In this document: in pieces, positions 63,200 to 64,000 of the stretch | How the letters are laid out: each line of letters starts with the position of its first letter | How positions within the stretch are numbered: the stretch's first letter is position 1 | DNA from: Seison nebaliae | Taxonomy: Eukaryota; Rotifera; Pararotatoria; Seisonacea; Seisonidae | Direction: 5' to 3' | NCBI GenBank assembly: GCA_023231475.1 | Contig: JALJEE010000736.1 | Span: 1-64,000, forward strand | Length of the DNA stretch: 64,000 nucleotides | Translations under genes and position numbers: made by a program | Notes under the pieces: generated by a model | What the model was told of the DNA's origin: nothing | What the model saw: only the letters and a program-made list of their open reading frames with translations | The model's database searches: none

Positions 63200-64000
63200 T
63201 TAGTTTCCGTAAAATTTCTTACAGAAAGATTGGGAATCACATAGTTTGGCTGATTGTTCTGATTTACACCAGAATTTTGGACCATGACCGCAACTCTTCA
63301 CACTCAATGGCATCGATTTAATGGCATCGATGTAATGTTGATTAGTTGACGACGCTCCACAAAGATTGATCGTTTCACAAATTTTTTCTGGATCATCCAT
63401 TTGAGTGACGAGTTGAAGAACGTATGGAGCATATTCGTCTATATATGACACACAAGTACTTTGGTCAGCTTTCGGTAACAAGTCACACAAGTTAGTTAAA
63501 GCTTCAATAATTTCATGTTCTGTTTTGTTCTCCATTAATTCTTTGTTAATTAAATCGACTGCCAATTTGCAGAAACCGCAGAACGGTCCACTTATCGACG
63601 TTTTCTCCAGAACGATCTTTTCTCGTTGGTGCACTGATGTTTTCTTTGAGCACAAATCTAAAAATGTACAAATCTTTTTCGGGTCAATTTCCATACTGAT
63701 CAATGTGGCGATTGATTCTTCATATTCGTCGACAAATGCTTTACATTCATTCGAAATTGTCGAGGGCATTTGTGAGCAGACGAAATCCAAAACTTTCTTT
63801 ATTTCAATCTGAATTTGAACAATTGAAATTTTAGTCAAATTAAACTATCAAATAAACTTCGGAAGAATTGGCTGAAATATATTGAGCTGCTTCTTTCATT
63901 ACGAATTCGCAGATTGCACAACCTTCACCATTCACTTGATCGGTAGTTTTGAAAGAATTGATGATTGGTTTCAATTTTATTTCTTTCTTTATCTCTTCTT
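63200..64000 (-). CDS. Prosaposin-like protein, 3' part (partial, runs off the window)
   Basis: A precursor of saposins, small lysosomal sphingolipid-binding cofactors. Two exons are visible: 64000-63858 (5' end outside) and 63808-63200, joined over a 49 nt intron with donor gtttat. The joined frame gives one complete saposin-B domain across the splice (GCAICEFVMKEA ... CTFLDLCSKK, six cysteines), a second (FCGFCKLAVDLI ... ICETINLCG, six cysteines), and a C-terminal SapA domain (SCGHGPKFWCKSEQSAKLC ... FCKKF). Stop at 63200. Order and spacing match the end of prosaposin. The number of upstream saposin repeats and the signal peptide lie outside the window. Confidence 0.92.

Noticed and set aside
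1-64000. tRNA, rRNA, CRISPR arrays, prophage or intact autonomous transposon
   Set aside because: No cloverleaf, rRNA core, spaced repeat array, transposase or reverse transcriptase motif was seen on either strand by eye.

Overview
The window is AT-rich animal nuclear DNA with intron-containing genes. A chitin synthase of the arthropod/nematode type, a PATJ/MPDZ-type polarity scaffold, a corin-like membrane serine protease and an Mxd/Mnt-type bHLHZip protein together point to an ecdysozoan, most likely an arthropod (a mite would fit the low GC and tiny introns). I cannot name the species. No bacterial, plasmid, phage or CRISPR features were seen.

Layout: 1-1001 is 3' flank. 1002-5150 (-) is an intronless chitin synthase. 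5895-20118 (-) is a multi-PDZ scaffold gene with 9 exons I can place; an unrecognised exon at 29664-30321 may be its 5' end across a 9.5 kb intron. About 30.3-34.5 kb holds no recognisable gene. 34540-35937 (-) is an intronless Cys-loop ion channel of nicotinic type. 36566-37866 (-) is a five-exon cytosolic pyrimidine 5'-nucleotidase (cN-III). 39893-43740 (+) is a two-exon 1213-residue bHLHZip protein. 46096-48707 (-) is RAD54. 49255-59121 (-) is a 33-exon gene for a giant type II transmembrane mosaic serine protease (about 2461 aa). 63200-64000 (-) is the 3' part of a prosaposin-like gene that runs off the window.

The genes do not form a pathway. They are unrelated housekeeping, cuticle, junction, signalling and DNA-repair genes. 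I rebuilt exon joins by hand from reading phase and family alignment; nearly all joins keep phase.

The most striking signal is not a gene. Almost every intron I could place begins with GTT rather than GTA/GTG (42-43 of 47), across six unrelated genes. Many of these introns are only 36-60 nt long. This suggests an altered 5' splice-site preference in this lineage and will mislead standard gene finders. The second is the domain architecture of the protease gene: seven frizzled domains, EGF, LDLa, SRCR, a MAM-like domain, an LDLa array, SRCR and trypsin.
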